Assembly (NCBI RefSeq): GCF_000828615.1 | Contig: NZ_AP012273.1 | Coordinates: 1,178,001 to 1,242,000, forward strand | From: Thiolapillus brandeum | GTDB lineage: Bacteria; Pseudomonadota; Gammaproteobacteria; Chromatiales; Chromatiaceae | DNA length: 64,000 bases | Direction of reading: 5' to 3' | Shown: piece by piece, positions 25,458 through 34,706 of the stretch | Layout of the letters: every line of letters begins with the position of its first letter | Numbering within the stretch: the first letter of the stretch is position 1 | Notes under the pieces: model-generated | Told to the model about the DNA's origin: nothing | Seen by the model: only the letters and a program-made list of their open reading frames with translations | The model's database searches: none | Position numbers and translations under genes: made by a program

Positions 25458-26078
25458 ATGCGCTTCCTCTTCAGCTTGTTGCTGATTGTTTCCCCATTTC
25501 TCATTCATGGTCTGATACTGGCCAACCGGATCGATTGGGCCATGTATTGGCTGGCAGGACTGATCTGCATCTGGGGGCTGGTGTATCTGGCTGGCCAGGG
25601 TTGGCATTCATTCACGGGATATCTGGTCATTGGCGCTGGCATGGCCCTGCTGCTGTTGCCCGCATGGCAGGGCCAGCAGTTGTTCAAATTCCTCCCTCTT
25701 GCCCTGTATCTGTCGCTGGCCACGCTGTTTTTCACTACTCTGTTGCCGGGACGGGTGCCTCTCATCACCCGGCTCGCTTCGCTCATGCGCCAGGGACAGA
25801 TGCCAGTAGCGGTGATTCGCTATACCCGCAGGGTGACTCAGCTGTGGGTGTTGTTTTTTTTCTGCATGGGAGTGGCAACACTGTGGCTGGCCCTGTATGG
25901 CAGCTTCGGCCAGTGGTCCCTGTTTGTGAATGTCATAAGCTATGCTCTTATGGCTGCGATGTTTTTGCTTGAGTTTCTGTGCCGCCGTCGGGTTTTGGGC
26001 AATCTGGTGGACTATAGTTTCAATGAATTTCTCCGGGGGCTGCTGCGATTGGATTATGCTCGGCTGTTCAAAAGCTGA
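25458..26078 (+). CDS. COG4648-type membrane protein (ApeG-like)
   Basis: 206 residues with about five or six membrane helices and a conserved C-terminal motif (LEFLCRRRVLGNLVDYSFNEFLRG split over residues 175-200). Such proteins are constant members of aryl polyene clusters though their task is unknown; anchoring the synthase to the membrane is one idea. The ATG at 25458 is used; a TTG one codon earlier is equivalent. The stop overlaps the next start (TGATGA), 8 bp after the ACP gene. Confidence 0.8.
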   Translation: MRFLFSLLLIVSPFLIHGLILANRIDWAMYWLAGLICIWGLVYLAGQGWHSFTGYLVIGAGMALLLLPAWQGQQLFKFLPLALYLSLATLFFTTLLPGRVPLITRLASLMRQGQMPVAVIRYTRRVTQLWVLFFFCMGVATLWLALYGSFGQWSLFVNVISYALMAAMFLLEFLCRRRVLGNLVDYSFNEFLRGLLRLDYARLFKS

Positions 26079-27403
26079 TGAGCGGGTTTTCCCTGTTTCA
26101 TCCCGAAGCGTTACCACGGTCGTTGTTGTTGAACGGTGGCCAGGAGTTGACTTACTCCGAGGTTCTGTACCGCGCCAGCCAGCTTGCGCAGACATTGCCT
26201 GATGCGCGTTACTGTATTCTCCGCTCTGAAGGGCTGGATCATTTCATTTATGGCTGGCTGGCGGCGCTCATGCGGGGACAGACGCTGTTGTTGCCTCCCA
26301 GCCGCGCGGCGGTGGCCATCGAAGAGATTCACCGGCAGTATCCGGACAGCTACTGTCTGAACAGGGTTGATGACAAGGCTGCTTCAACACCCGTCATTGC
26401 AACAGAATGGCTGGAAGCACTTTCAGGAAAGATGCATGAACTGCCCAGGCTACCGGCTGACCACCTGGCTGCGGTAGTGTTTACGTCCGGAAGTACCGGG
26501 CAGCCGGAACCCAACCTGAAATACTGGGGAGACCTGGTTCAGGGCTCACGGGCTCTGCAGGCCCGCCTGGGAATATCCCGCCAGAGCCGGATTATGGCGA
26601 CTGTGCCCGCACAGCATATGTACGGACTTGAAACCAGCGTCCTGGCGCCATTGCTCTCGGGCGCCAGTGTACATGCCCAAAGCCTGTTTTTTCCCGCGGA
26701 TATCCATCAAGCCATGGAGAATCTGTCCAGCCCACCCGTGCTGGTTACCACGCCTTTGCATCTGCGCGCCCTGGTCAACGCCGGGTTGGAATGGCCTCGG
26801 ATCCGGATGATACTTTCGGCCACGGCTCCGTTGCAGAAAGAGCTGGCCTCTGAGGCCGAAAATTGTTTCCAGGCTCCAGTGATGGAGGTATTTGGCTGCT
26901 CGGAAGCCGGCTCATTCTCCAGCAGACGCCCGGCCATGGAAACAGACTGGTTCCTGTATGATTCGGTCACCCTTCGGCAACAGGGCAAACACTTTCTGCT
27001 CGATGCGGATCATCTGCCGTCTCCGGTGAGGCTCACTGATCGTCTTGAGCTGATGGATCACAGACACTTCCGGTTTCTGGGACGCCAACAGGATATGATC
27101 AAGGTGGCTGGAAAGCGCATTTCCCTGACGGAGCTGAATACACGTCTGCTGCAGATTCCGGGGGTGGAGGATGGAGTTTTCCTGCTGCGCAACGGCGCAG
27201 GCCGGGAAAGGCAACGCCTGATGGCTCTGGTGGTCGCGCCGGACATGGTGCCGGAGGCTATTCGTCAGGAATTGCTGGGGCTCATCGACCCGGTTTTCCT
27301 GCCCCGGCCCTTGGTGAAAGTCGCCAGCCTGCCGCGCAATCCCACGGGAAAATTGCCTCAGGGGGCGTTGGACCGCTTGATTCAGGAGTTGAACACCGGA
27401 TGA
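26078..27403 (+). CDS. AMP-dependent aryl/acyl ligase (ApeH-like)
   Basis: 441 residues, shorter than most ANL enzymes but with the key motifs: the P-loop FTSGSTGQPEP (near 135-145), VFGCSEAGS (A5-like), FLGRQQDMIKVAGKRIS (A7/A8) and the catalytic lysine motif NPTGKLPQ near the C terminus. It would activate the aromatic starter acid and load it on the ACP. It overlaps both neighbours by 1-4 bp. The starter (for example 4-hydroxybenzoate or a cinnamate) cannot be read from sequence. Confidence 0.86.
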   Translation: MSGFSLFHPEALPRSLLLNGGQELTYSEVLYRASQLAQTLPDARYCILRSEGLDHFIYGWLAALMRGQTLLLPPSRAAVAIEEIHRQYPDSYCLNRVDDKAASTPVIATEWLEALSGKMHELPRLPADHLAAVVFTSGSTGQPEPNLKYWGDLVQGSRALQARLGISRQSRIMATVPAQHMYGLETSVLAPLLSGASVHAQSLFFPADIHQAMENLSSPPVLVTTPLHLRALVNAGLEWPRIRMILSATAPLQKELASEAENCFQAPVMEVFGCSEAGSFSSRRPAMETDWFLYDSVTLRQQGKHFLLDADHLPSPVRLTDRLELMDHRHFRFLGRQQDMIKVAGKRISLTELNTRLLQIPGVEDGVFLLRNGAGRERQRLMALVVAPDMVPEAIRQELLGLIDPVFLPRPLVKVASLPRNPTGKLPQGALDRLIQELNTG

Positions 27404-27699
27404 AAGAGAACCGTCATCATGAGTTTGAATTCACCGTGGATGTGAATCATCCCTGCATCGAGGGACATTTCCCCGATAATCCGATAGTGCCTGCCGTGGT
27501 ATTGCTGGACCAGGTGCTGACAGGAATAGACCGCGTCTGGAGCTGTCAGCCACGGCATTTGTCTCAGGCCAAATTCCTCCGTCCTCTGGTTCCCGGAGAG
27601 CGGGCCACTGTCTGCCTCGAACGTGATGCCACGCGTATCAGGTTCTCTGCCAAAAGCGGTGCAGAGTTGCTGTTCAACGGCAGTTTCCTGCTTTCATGA
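27400..27699 (+). CDS. hot-dog 3-hydroxyacyl-ACP dehydratase (ApeI-like)
   Basis: 99 residues with the FabZ/FabA-like motif HPCIEGHFPDNPIVPAVVLL; the His in EGHFP is the catalytic histidine position. It is one of two dehydratases of the cluster; in studied systems the ApeI and ApeP types act together. It overlaps the ligase gene and the acyltransferase gene by 4 bp each. Confidence 0.82.
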   Translation: MKENRHHEFEFTVDVNHPCIEGHFPDNPIVPAVVLLDQVLTGIDRVWSCQPRHLSQAKFLRPLVPGERATVCLERDATRIRFSAKSGAELLFNGSFLLS

Positions 27700-28586
27700 G
27701 TACCGCATGGTTTGCACAAAAGGAGCGTAGTACCACTTTCTGGCTGAGGGTGATTATCTGGATAGCCCGGCATCTTGGGCGCGGGGTGGCGCGTGGACTG
27801 CTCTATCCCATTACCGGATACTTTGTCGTCAGTTCTCCGGCTACCCGCAAAGCATCGAGGGATTTTCTGCAAAGAGTGCTGGACAGACCGCCGGGATGGA
27901 AAGATGTTTTTCGTCACCATCACTGTTTTGCCAGTGTCATCCTCGATCGGGTATTCCTGCTGACCGGGAGGGAGTCTTTGCTGGATATCCAGGTGCATGG
28001 CTACGAGATGGCTCTGGAACAGCTGGCCAAAGGCAAGGGCGCCATTTTGCTGGGTTCGCACCTGGGCAGTTTTGAAGCCCTGCGGGTTCTGGGCATGTAT
28101 GACGCGCAGTTGTCACTCAAGGTGTTGATGATTGTTGAACACAATCAGATGATTACCCGCATGCTGAATCTGCTCAATCCGGAGGTGGCCCGGTCGGTGA
28201 TCCCGGTGGGACAGCCGGATACCTTTCTAAGGGTCAAGGAAGCCCTGGACAAGGGAGAGATTGTGGGGATGCTGGGTGACCGGGTGGTGGACAAGGAAAA
28301 ACAGTTGCGTTGTGATTTCCTCGGTGAGCCGGCAGGTTTTCCCATGGGGCCTATGCAGTTGGCGGTAGCCCTCAAAGTGCCGGTGATCATGTTCTACGGC
28401 ATTTATGCCGGAGGCAATCGCTACCAGGTGTATTTTGAACTACTTACCCCAGGCTTCGACGGATCCCGGGAACAGCGCCAGACGGCCATACAGGAACTGG
28501 TTTGTCGCTATGCGACTCATCTGGAAGCCAAGGCGAAAATGGCACCGTACAATTGGTTCAACTTTTACGACTACTGGCGTGATTGA
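27696..28586 (+). CDS. LpxL/HtrB-like lysophospholipid acyltransferase
   Basis: 296 residues with the acyltransferase HX4(D/E) motif in LLGSHLGSFEALR (near residue 112) and the later GMLGDRVVDKEKQ and FPMGPMQLA segments typical of lipid A late acyltransferase relatives. In aryl polyene clusters such enzymes, sometimes fused to a glycosyltransferase (ApeJ), attach acyl or polyene chains to a lipid anchor. Here no glycosyltransferase part is present. Tightly coupled to ApeI-like upstream. Confidence 0.84.
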   Translation: MSTAWFAQKERSTTFWLRVIIWIARHLGRGVARGLLYPITGYFVVSSPATRKASRDFLQRVLDRPPGWKDVFRHHHCFASVILDRVFLLTGRESLLDIQVHGYEMALEQLAKGKGAILLGSHLGSFEALRVLGMYDAQLSLKVLMIVEHNQMITRMLNLLNPEVARSVIPVGQPDTFLRVKEALDKGEIVGMLGDRVVDKEKQLRCDFLGEPAGFPMGPMQLAVALKVPVIMFYGIYAGGNRYQVYFELLTPGFDGSREQRQTAIQELVCRYATHLEAKAKMAPYNWFNFYDYWRD

Positions 28587-28621
28587 GCAGGCGCTTTGTG
28601 AGGGGGCATGGGTTCAAGCAG

Positions 28622-29209
28622 ATGAATGTAAACGGAGCCAAAGTGGTATTCGGCGTACTGCTGACCGGAATTCTTGGTTGTCTGACGGCCATTTCCCCGT
28701 CCTGGGCCGGGCAGGATCTGCGCGGATTGATGGATGCTCTGGCCAAAGGCGGCACAAGCCGGGTCGCTTTTGTAGAAGAGAAGCACCTGGATATGCTGGA
28801 TGTGCCGCTGATCCAGAAAGGCAGTCTCCGTTTCACTCCTCCGGATCGTTTTGAACGTGTCCTCGATGGCTCCGGCGGAGGCCGCTTCACCATCGACGGG
28901 GAACGGGTGTTGCAACAGCAGGGCGGGGTACACCGGGAACTGGACCTGGGTCAGTTGCCGGCAGTGAAGGCATTTGCGGCATCCTTCGGGGCGACACTGC
29001 GAGGCGATCTGGAAATGTTGCAAAAGTATTATCAGATCCAATTTGGCGGATCGAGGGATTCCTGGGAGTTGGAGCTGGTGCCAAAGGATCCGCAACTTCA
29101 GCGATTCGTGACCCGGATTGTGATCCGGGGACAGGACGCACGGGTGATGGGCATGGAGATCCATGAAGTCAATGGCGACTGGTCGGATATGAGGTTGTTG
29201 TATGAATAG
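28622..29209 (+). CDS. LolA-like periplasmic carrier protein (ApeL-like)
   Basis: 195 residues: signal peptide (hydrophobic core at about 8-25, cleavage near PSWAG) then a LolA-fold domain (GSLRFTPPDRFERVL and FTIDGERV). LolA relatives in pigment and glycolipid clusters shuttle hydrophobic cargo across the periplasm rather than general lipoproteins. The ATG at 28622 gives a proper signal peptide; an upstream TTG overlaps the previous gene. The product probably works with the MMPL exporter encoded next. Confidence 0.83.
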   Translation: MNVNGAKVVFGVLLTGILGCLTAISPSWAGQDLRGLMDALAKGGTSRVAFVEEKHLDMLDVPLIQKGSLRFTPPDRFERVLDGSGGGRFTIDGERVLQQQGGVHRELDLGQLPAVKAFAASFGATLRGDLEMLQKYYQIQFGGSRDSWELELVPKDPQLQRFVTRIVIRGQDARVMGMEIHEVNGDWSDMRLLYE

Positions 29210-29248
29210 CCGGTTGCTCCTGAGCGATTTCCCCGGGCGGACACCCTG

Positions 29249-31594
29249 ATGGCCCGGCGTCCGGGAATCATCCTGGTGTTGGTGATCCTGCTGGTGGCGC
29301 TGGCGCAGCTTGTGTTCCGCACCCAGGTACAAACGGACATGAGCGCATTCATGCCTCATGATCATGACCGGCTGCAGTCCCTGCTGTTGTCACAGCTGGA
29401 GCAGGGTCCGGCGGCAAGAGTATGGTTGCTGGCGCTCAGTGGTGCCTCCCCCGGAATGTTGGCCACGGCGAGTCGCCTGTTTTCCCGCAAGGCCGCAGAT
29501 TCAGGGCATTTCACCCAGGTGCTGAATGGGCAGCAGCAGGTGGATGAGGCCACCCGGAAGCTGTTGTTCCAGTACCGCTATCTGCTCAGTGATCGAATCC
29601 GTCCAGACAGCTACAGCATCGATGCGCTGCATCGCATGTTTCTCGGCTTGCTGGAAACCCTGCGCAGCCCGTTGTCCACCTTCAGCAAGGCTCTGGCGTC
29701 CAGGGATCCCGGCGGTGAGAGCCTGTATCTGATGCAGAAGCTGATGCCCGGGAACAGCACCCTGCGCATGGAGCAGGGTGTCTGGATGGACAGGAACGCC
29801 CATACGGCGTTGCTGTTACTGCAAACCAGGGCCTCGGGAACAGACCTGGATGCCCAGTTGGCTTTGCGCCATGAGATGCTGGGCTGGCTGGAGAACCTCA
29901 GCGAGGTATCTGGAGAGCGAGGCCTGAAACTGCAGTTTGCCGGGGTGCCGGCCCTGAGTCTGGAAACCCGTCAGCGTATCCGTGAGGCCAGCCAGCGCCT
30001 CGGGATCTTGGCGGGTGGCATCATGTTGCTGTACATGTTTCTCGTGTTTCGCAGTCCCCGCCGGGTGCTGATGACCGCCTTTCCCCTGCTGGCTGGCGTT
30101 GTCTTTGGAGCCGCTTTGGTGTCCTTCTGTTTTTCCGGTATCCATGGCATCACTCTGGCTTTCGGCACGACACTGCTGGGGGTGGCCATCGATTATCCGG
30201 TGCACCTGCTGACGCATCAGCAGCGGGGGGAAACCCTGCTGCAGACCATGGGGCGAATTCGGCCCACCCTGTTTCAAGGGGTGCTGAGTACCATGCTTGG
30301 ATTTTCCGCCATGCTGTGGAGTGATTTCCCCGGACTGGTGCAACTGGGGCTGTTCGCCATCAGTGGGCTGTTCATGGCCGTCTGGGTGACGGCTTTCGTC
30401 CTGCCCCTGCTCGATGGCCGAAGCAATCCCGGATCCATGCCCTTGTTGAAGCGTATGCCTGGATCAACATGGCATCCGGATACCCGCATCCAATTCGCCC
30501 TGGTGACAGTTATTCCGGGCCTGTTTCTCTGGACCCTTCAGGTTCATCCCATCTGGTCCGGGGATATTCGTGCGCTCAGCCCGGTGCCGGAGGTGCTCAA
30601 GGAACAGGACAGGCGTTTGCGTACCGCCATGGGGGCTGCAGATCCCTCCGCAGTGTTGCTGGTGGAAGGAAAGAATGTTCAGGAGGTGCTGCAGCGGGAG
30701 GAATCCCTGCTGCCAGAATTGCAGGAGGCGGTTGAGAAGGGCCTGCTCAAGGGTGTGGAATCCGCTGCTCTTCTGGTGCCAGCTATCCAGCGTCAACGGC
30801 AGCGCCAGTCCTGGATTCCCGCACACCACGAACTGGTCTCGCGTCTGAATGAAGCGCTGGCAGACCTGCCTTTCAAGCCTGGCGTATTTGCGCCTTTTAT
30901 CGGTGATCTGGACAACAGCCGCAGCCTGGTTCCTCTTACCCCTGATGTCTTGCAGGGTACGCTCCTCGATTTGCGCCTGCAGGCGTTACTGTTGCCTGCG
31001 TCGGGAAGTGTTATAGGGGTCATGCCCCTGGTGGGGCTACAGGATTTTGCACAGCTTCGCACACTGCTGGGTGATATTGCCGGAAAAGGCGTCTGGTTGT
31101 TTGATATCCCGAAGGAGACTGCCCGGATGATGGCTGGTTTCAGGGATGACATGGTGCATAAGGCCAGCTGGGCCTTTCTGGCCATTGCAGGGTTATTGGT
31201 GGTCTGGCTGAGGGATTGGCGGCGCTGCCTGGGCGTACTGCTGCCCGTCAGTCTGGCTGTGTTGGTTTCCGTAATGGCGGTGTTGCAGTCGGGCAGGGGA
31301 ATGAACCTTTTTCATATTGTCGGATTGCTGCTGGTGGCCGGCATCGGTCTGGATTATGCTTTGTTTTTTTCCCGCAAGGTGGACTCTGCGGAAGAGGAGC
31401 GCCGCACCCTGTATGCGCTGGTGATTTGCTGTTTGTCCACGGTAACTGTGTTCGTATTGTTGGGCCTGTCCGGTATTCCTGTGCTTCAGGCTATCGGTAT
31501 CACAGTGGCCGTGGGCTGCCTGGCGGCATTTCTGCTGTCCTGGCTGCTGGCGCCGGCAGTCTTGTCCCATTCCACCTGCATGACTCATGGTTGA
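29249..31594 (+). CDS. MMPL/RND-type lipid exporter (ApeM-like)
   Basis: 781 residues with the MMPL duplicated layout: one N-terminal helix, a periplasmic domain, six helices (about 255-405), a second periplasmic domain and six more helices (about 635-775). GLDYALFFSRKVDS in the second block and VAIDYPVHLLTHQQR in the first carry the conserved proton-relay Asp-Tyr pairs. It would use the proton gradient to take the polyene lipid out of the inner membrane, with the LolA-like protein as acceptor. Confidence 0.86.
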   Translation: MARRPGIILVLVILLVALAQLVFRTQVQTDMSAFMPHDHDRLQSLLLSQLEQGPAARVWLLALSGASPGMLATASRLFSRKAADSGHFTQVLNGQQQVDEATRKLLFQYRYLLSDRIRPDSYSIDALHRMFLGLLETLRSPLSTFSKALASRDPGGESLYLMQKLMPGNSTLRMEQGVWMDRNAHTALLLLQTRASGTDLDAQLALRHEMLGWLENLSEVSGERGLKLQFAGVPALSLETRQRIREASQRLGILAGGIMLLYMFLVFRSPRRVLMTAFPLLAGVVFGAALVSFCFSGIHGITLAFGTTLLGVAIDYPVHLLTHQQRGETLLQTMGRIRPTLFQGVLSTMLGFSAMLWSDFPGLVQLGLFAISGLFMAVWVTAFVLPLLDGRSNPGSMPLLKRMPGSTWHPDTRIQFALVTVIPGLFLWTLQVHPIWSGDIRALSPVPEVLKEQDRRLRTAMGAADPSAVLLVEGKNVQEVLQREESLLPELQEAVEKGLLKGVESAALLVPAIQRQRQRQSWIPAHHELVSRLNEALADLPFKPGVFAPFIGDLDNSRSLVPLTPDVLQGTLLDLRLQALLLPASGSVIGVMPLVGLQDFAQLRTLLGDIAGKGVWLFDIPKETARMMAGFRDDMVHKASWAFLAIAGLLVVWLRDWRRCLGVLLPVSLAVLVSVMAVLQSGRGMNLFHIVGLLLVAGIGLDYALFFSRKVDSAEEERRTLYALVICCLSTVTVFVLLGLSGIPVLQAIGITVAVGCLAAFLLSWLLAPAVLSHSTCMTHG

Positions 31595-31597
31595 ACA

Positions 31598-32782
31598 ATG
31601 AAGCGAGCTTTGCAGTTGACGGCTTACACCCTGACCAGTGCTCTCGGCCAGGGTTTGCAGGCGCAGATGGAGGCGCTGTATTCCGGCCGCAGTGGCCTGC
31701 GCCCCTGTGATCTGGAAGATGTGGATCTTTCCACCTGGATTGGCCGGGTGCCTGAGGTGGAGGAAGTGTCACTCCCTGAGGCTTTGCAGGAGTATCACTG
31801 CCGCAATCACCAGCTGGCCTGGCTGGGGCTGAATCAGGATGATTTTCCTGTGGCAGTGGCTGAGGCGGCTGAAAAATATGGCGCACATCGGGTGGGCGTG
31901 TTCATGGGCACTTCGACTTCCGGGGTCCAGCAAATGGAGAGGGCTTACGAAGAGTCGGTCGATGGCCAGCATCTGGCCAACTTCAATTACCGCACCACCC
32001 AGAATATATTTTCCCTGGGGGATTTCGTCTCCCGCAGCCTGGGTTTAAATGGGCCGGTACAGGTGATATCCACCGCCTGTTCTTCCAGCGCCAAGGTATT
32101 TGCCGCCGCCTATCGGCATATGCAGGCAGGTTTCTGTGATTGCGCGGTGGTTGGCGGCGTGGACAGCCTGTGCAAGATGACCCTGTATGGATTCAACGCC
32201 CTGCAGTTGGTGTCATCACAACCCTGTCGTCCCGCGGATGCCGAGCGGGATGGTTTGAGTATCGGTGAGGCAGCGGGTTTTGCCCTGCTGGAGTGGCAGA
32301 AACCGCAGCACAGGGGCGTAAGCCTGATTGGCTATGGTGAGAGTGCTGATGCCTATCACATGTCCAGCCCCCACCCTGATGGCCTGGGGGCGGCCATGTC
32401 CATGGGGCAGGCCCTGGCATCTGCCGGATTGAAGAAATCGGATATTCACTATGTCAACCTGCATGGCACGGCTACCCCGGCCAACGACCTGTCTGAAGAC
32501 AAGGCCATGATGCGCCTGTTTGGTGACGAATTGCCATGCTCATCCACCAAGGGTTTTACCGGGCATACTCTGGGGGCTGCGGGTATCGTGGAAGCCCTGT
32601 TCAGTGCCCAGGTATTGCAGCACCAATACCTTCCGCCAAGTGCGCAAACCCGCAGTGTTGACCCGCGCATCAACTCCAATATCCTACTCGATGGCCGGGA
32701 ACGGCAGGTTCGCCGGGTCATGAGTAATTCCTTTGGTTTTGGCGGTAGCAACATCAGCCTGGTGTTCGGGAGCGGACAATGA
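31598..32782 (+). CDS. beta-ketoacyl-ACP synthase (ApeO-like)
   Basis: 394 residues, FabF fold. The catalytic triad is intact: C161 in STACSSSA, H289 in HGTATPAND and H323 in FTGHTLGAAG. It elongates the polyene by decarboxylative condensation with malonyl-ACP. The next gene encodes a truncated partner lacking the cysteine, so the two likely form the heterodimer known for ApeO-ApeC. It starts 3 bp after the exporter gene. Confidence 0.92.
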   Translation: MKRALQLTAYTLTSALGQGLQAQMEALYSGRSGLRPCDLEDVDLSTWIGRVPEVEEVSLPEALQEYHCRNHQLAWLGLNQDDFPVAVAEAAEKYGAHRVGVFMGTSTSGVQQMERAYEESVDGQHLANFNYRTTQNIFSLGDFVSRSLGLNGPVQVISTACSSSAKVFAAAYRHMQAGFCDCAVVGGVDSLCKMTLYGFNALQLVSSQPCRPADAERDGLSIGEAAGFALLEWQKPQHRGVSLIGYGESADAYHMSSPHPDGLGAAMSMGQALASAGLKKSDIHYVNLHGTATPANDLSEDKAMMRLFGDELPCSSTKGFTGHTLGAAGIVEALFSAQVLQHQYLPPSAQTRSVDPRINSNILLDGRERQVRRVMSNSFGFGGSNISLVFGSGQ

Positions 32783-33552
32783 AAGCAGTGGTCGCAGGAA
32801 TAGGCATGGCCATGCCCGGGGTGGATGGTTGGGAGCAGGGCCGGAAGGTGTTGCAACAGGATACGGTGGATCTGAGCCTGCCCCTGCCTGCCATGGCGAA
32901 GAACCTGTTGCCGGCGAATGAACGGCGGCGCACCACACCCTTGATACAAATGGCCTTGCATGTGGCAGAACAGGCCCTGCAGGGACGCCAGGGGGATTTT
33001 TCCAGCGTATTTGCTTCCTCCTGCGGAGATCTGGCCGTCGTCGACAAGATCATGTCGGCCCTGACAATGCCAGGCAGGCCCGTTTCTCCCATCCAGTTTC
33101 ACAACTCGGTACACAATGCACCCGCAGGCTACTGGTCCATTTTGACGGGATCGAATATGCCATCCACCAGCATTTCGGCCTGGGATGAAAGCTTTTCCGT
33201 GGGCCTGGTGGAAGCCCTGAGTCAGTTGCTCACGGAACACCAGTCCGTACTCCTTGTCAGTTATGATCTTCCCGGTCCGCAGCGTTTGCGCAAGCATCGG
33301 CCCGTGTGCCGGCCTTTTGCCCTGGCCATGATGCTCAGTACCCGGGGTCGAGGTTTCAGTCTGGAACTCAGCGTGGAGATGGACGGCGCCAGGGTCAGCA
33401 CCATGGATACTCCTGCATGGGAACACTTGAGACAGGACAATCCGGCTGCGCGTGCTCTGCCTTTGCTGCAATTGTTGGCAAGGGGTAAGCCCGGGAGCAT
33501 CTTTTTACCCTATACCCATGGGCAATCACTCAGGGTAGAGTTGAAATCATGA
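32779..33552 (+). CDS. truncated ketosynthase-like chain-length factor (ApeC-like)
   Basis: 257 residues covering only the first part of a ketosynthase fold (Ketoacyl-synt_2 type). Aligning SPIQFHNSVHNAPAGYWS with FabF puts a tryptophan (W135, in SISAWDESF) where the nucleophile cysteine belongs, and the two histidines of the triad lie beyond its end, so it cannot condense. That is the pattern of a chain-length factor that pairs with the active synthase, here its immediate upstream neighbour (4-bp overlap). Confidence 0.83.
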   Translation: MKAVVAGIGMAMPGVDGWEQGRKVLQQDTVDLSLPLPAMAKNLLPANERRRTTPLIQMALHVAEQALQGRQGDFSSVFASSCGDLAVVDKIMSALTMPGRPVSPIQFHNSVHNAPAGYWSILTGSNMPSTSISAWDESFSVGLVEALSQLLTEHQSVLLVSYDLPGPQRLRKHRPVCRPFALAMMLSTRGRGFSLELSVEMDGARVSTMDTPAWEHLRQDNPAARALPLLQLLARGKPGSIFLPYTHGQSLRVELKS

Positions 33553-33977
33553 ATCCGGATAAGGCGGCTATATGCGCACTTGTCCCCCATTCAGGCAGCA
33601 TGTGCCTGATCGATGAAGTGGTGTCCTGGGATGAAACCCGTATTGTGTGCAGAGCCCGGATCCCGGCGATGGCAGGCAGCCCATTACGCAGTGCGCACGG
33701 CCTCGCTGCCATCAATGGTGTGGAATATGCCGCCCAGGCTCTGGCACTGCAGGCGGCGCTGTCAGCCGATGATAAAGCTGTTGCCAAAGGGGGCTATCTG
33801 GTGGCCTTGAAAGACGTGTCCTGGAACAGGGAGTTCCTGGACGAGTGCGGAGAGGTTTTGACGATTGAAGCAAGCGTACTCATGCGCAGTGATGCCGCGA
33901 TGATTGGCGCTTTTGAACTCAAGGTGGACGGCGACATGTTGGTACGCGGACGCCTGACTGTGATGAACGAGGACTGA
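33549..33977 (+). CDS. hot-dog 3-hydroxyacyl-ACP dehydratase (ApeP-like)
   Basis: 142 residues, single hot-dog domain with PHSGSMCLIDEV at the N terminus and HGLAAINGVEYAAQALAL around the central helix, as in ApeP-type dehydratases. It should dehydrate the 3-hydroxyacyl-ACP together with the ApeI-like protein, building conjugated double bonds. It overlaps the chain-length factor gene by 4 bp and precedes the ketoreductase gene by 2 bp. Confidence 0.84.
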   Translation: MNPDKAAICALVPHSGSMCLIDEVVSWDETRIVCRARIPAMAGSPLRSAHGLAAINGVEYAAQALALQAALSADDKAVAKGGYLVALKDVSWNREFLDECGEVLTIEASVLMRSDAAMIGAFELKVDGDMLVRGRLTVMNED

Positions 33978-33979
33978 GC

Positions 33980-34705
33980 ATGGAAAACAAGCGCGCACTG
34001 GTTACCGGAGGAAGTGGGGATATCGGTTCGGCCATATGCCGGGAGCTTGCAGAGCAGGGGTTTCAGGTGCTGGTGCATTGCAACAGGAATCGGGACAGGG
34101 CTGAAGCAGTGGCCAGGGAAATCCTCAGTGCCGGGGGTAGGGCCGAAGCCGTATGTTTCGACCTGGCGGACAGCGCAGGCTGTCAGTCCTCGATTGAGGA
34201 AATACTGCATGCTGGCGTGATACAGGTGCTGGTAAGCAATGCCGGGGTGCATGACGATGCGCCCTTGGCTGGCATGGGCTTTGAGCGTTGGGAGCAGGTC
34301 ATCGACATCAATCTGCATGGTTTCCATCGGGTATGCCAGCCTTTGCTGTTGCCCATGATGCGCACCCGCTGGGGCAGGGTGATCGCCATTTCCTCCATTG
34401 CCGGGCAGGCAGGCAACCGGGGGCAGGCCAACTATGCAGCGGCCAAGGCGGGGTTGCACGGGGCGATCAAGAGTTTGTCCATCGAATTGGCATCACGGGG
34501 CATTACCGCCAATGTGGTGGCGCCGGGCATCATTGCCGGACAGATGAGTGACGGTGTATTCGATTCATCCTTCATCGAGCAGAATGTGCCCGCTGGCAGG
34601 GCGGGGCGTCCGGATGAGGTTGCCGGCCTGGTAGCATTCCTGGCTTCCACCCAGGCGAGTTATATCAGCGGCCAGATCATTGGTGTGAATGGCGGTATGT
34701 ACTGA
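33980..34705 (+). CDS. 3-oxoacyl-ACP reductase, FabG type (ApeQ-like)
   Basis: 241 residues of the short-chain dehydrogenase family: NADPH motif VTGGSGDIGSAI (8-19), NAG in SNAGVHDDA, catalytic Ser in ISSIAG and YAAAKAG for the Tyr-Lys pair. It reduces the 3-keto group in each elongation round. It is the last gene of the cluster; an ApeR-type ketosynthase that often follows is absent. Its stop lies one base from the convergent nadB stop. Confidence 0.92.
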   Translation: MENKRALVTGGSGDIGSAICRELAEQGFQVLVHCNRNRDRAEAVAREILSAGGRAEAVCFDLADSAGCQSSIEEILHAGVIQVLVSNAGVHDDAPLAGMGFERWEQVIDINLHGFHRVCQPLLLPMMRTRWGRVIAISSIAGQAGNRGQANYAAAKAGLHGAIKSLSIELASRGITANVVAPGIIAGQMSDGVFDSSFIEQNVPAGRAGRPDEVAGLVAFLASTQASYISGQIIGVNGGMY

Positions 34706-34706
34706 A

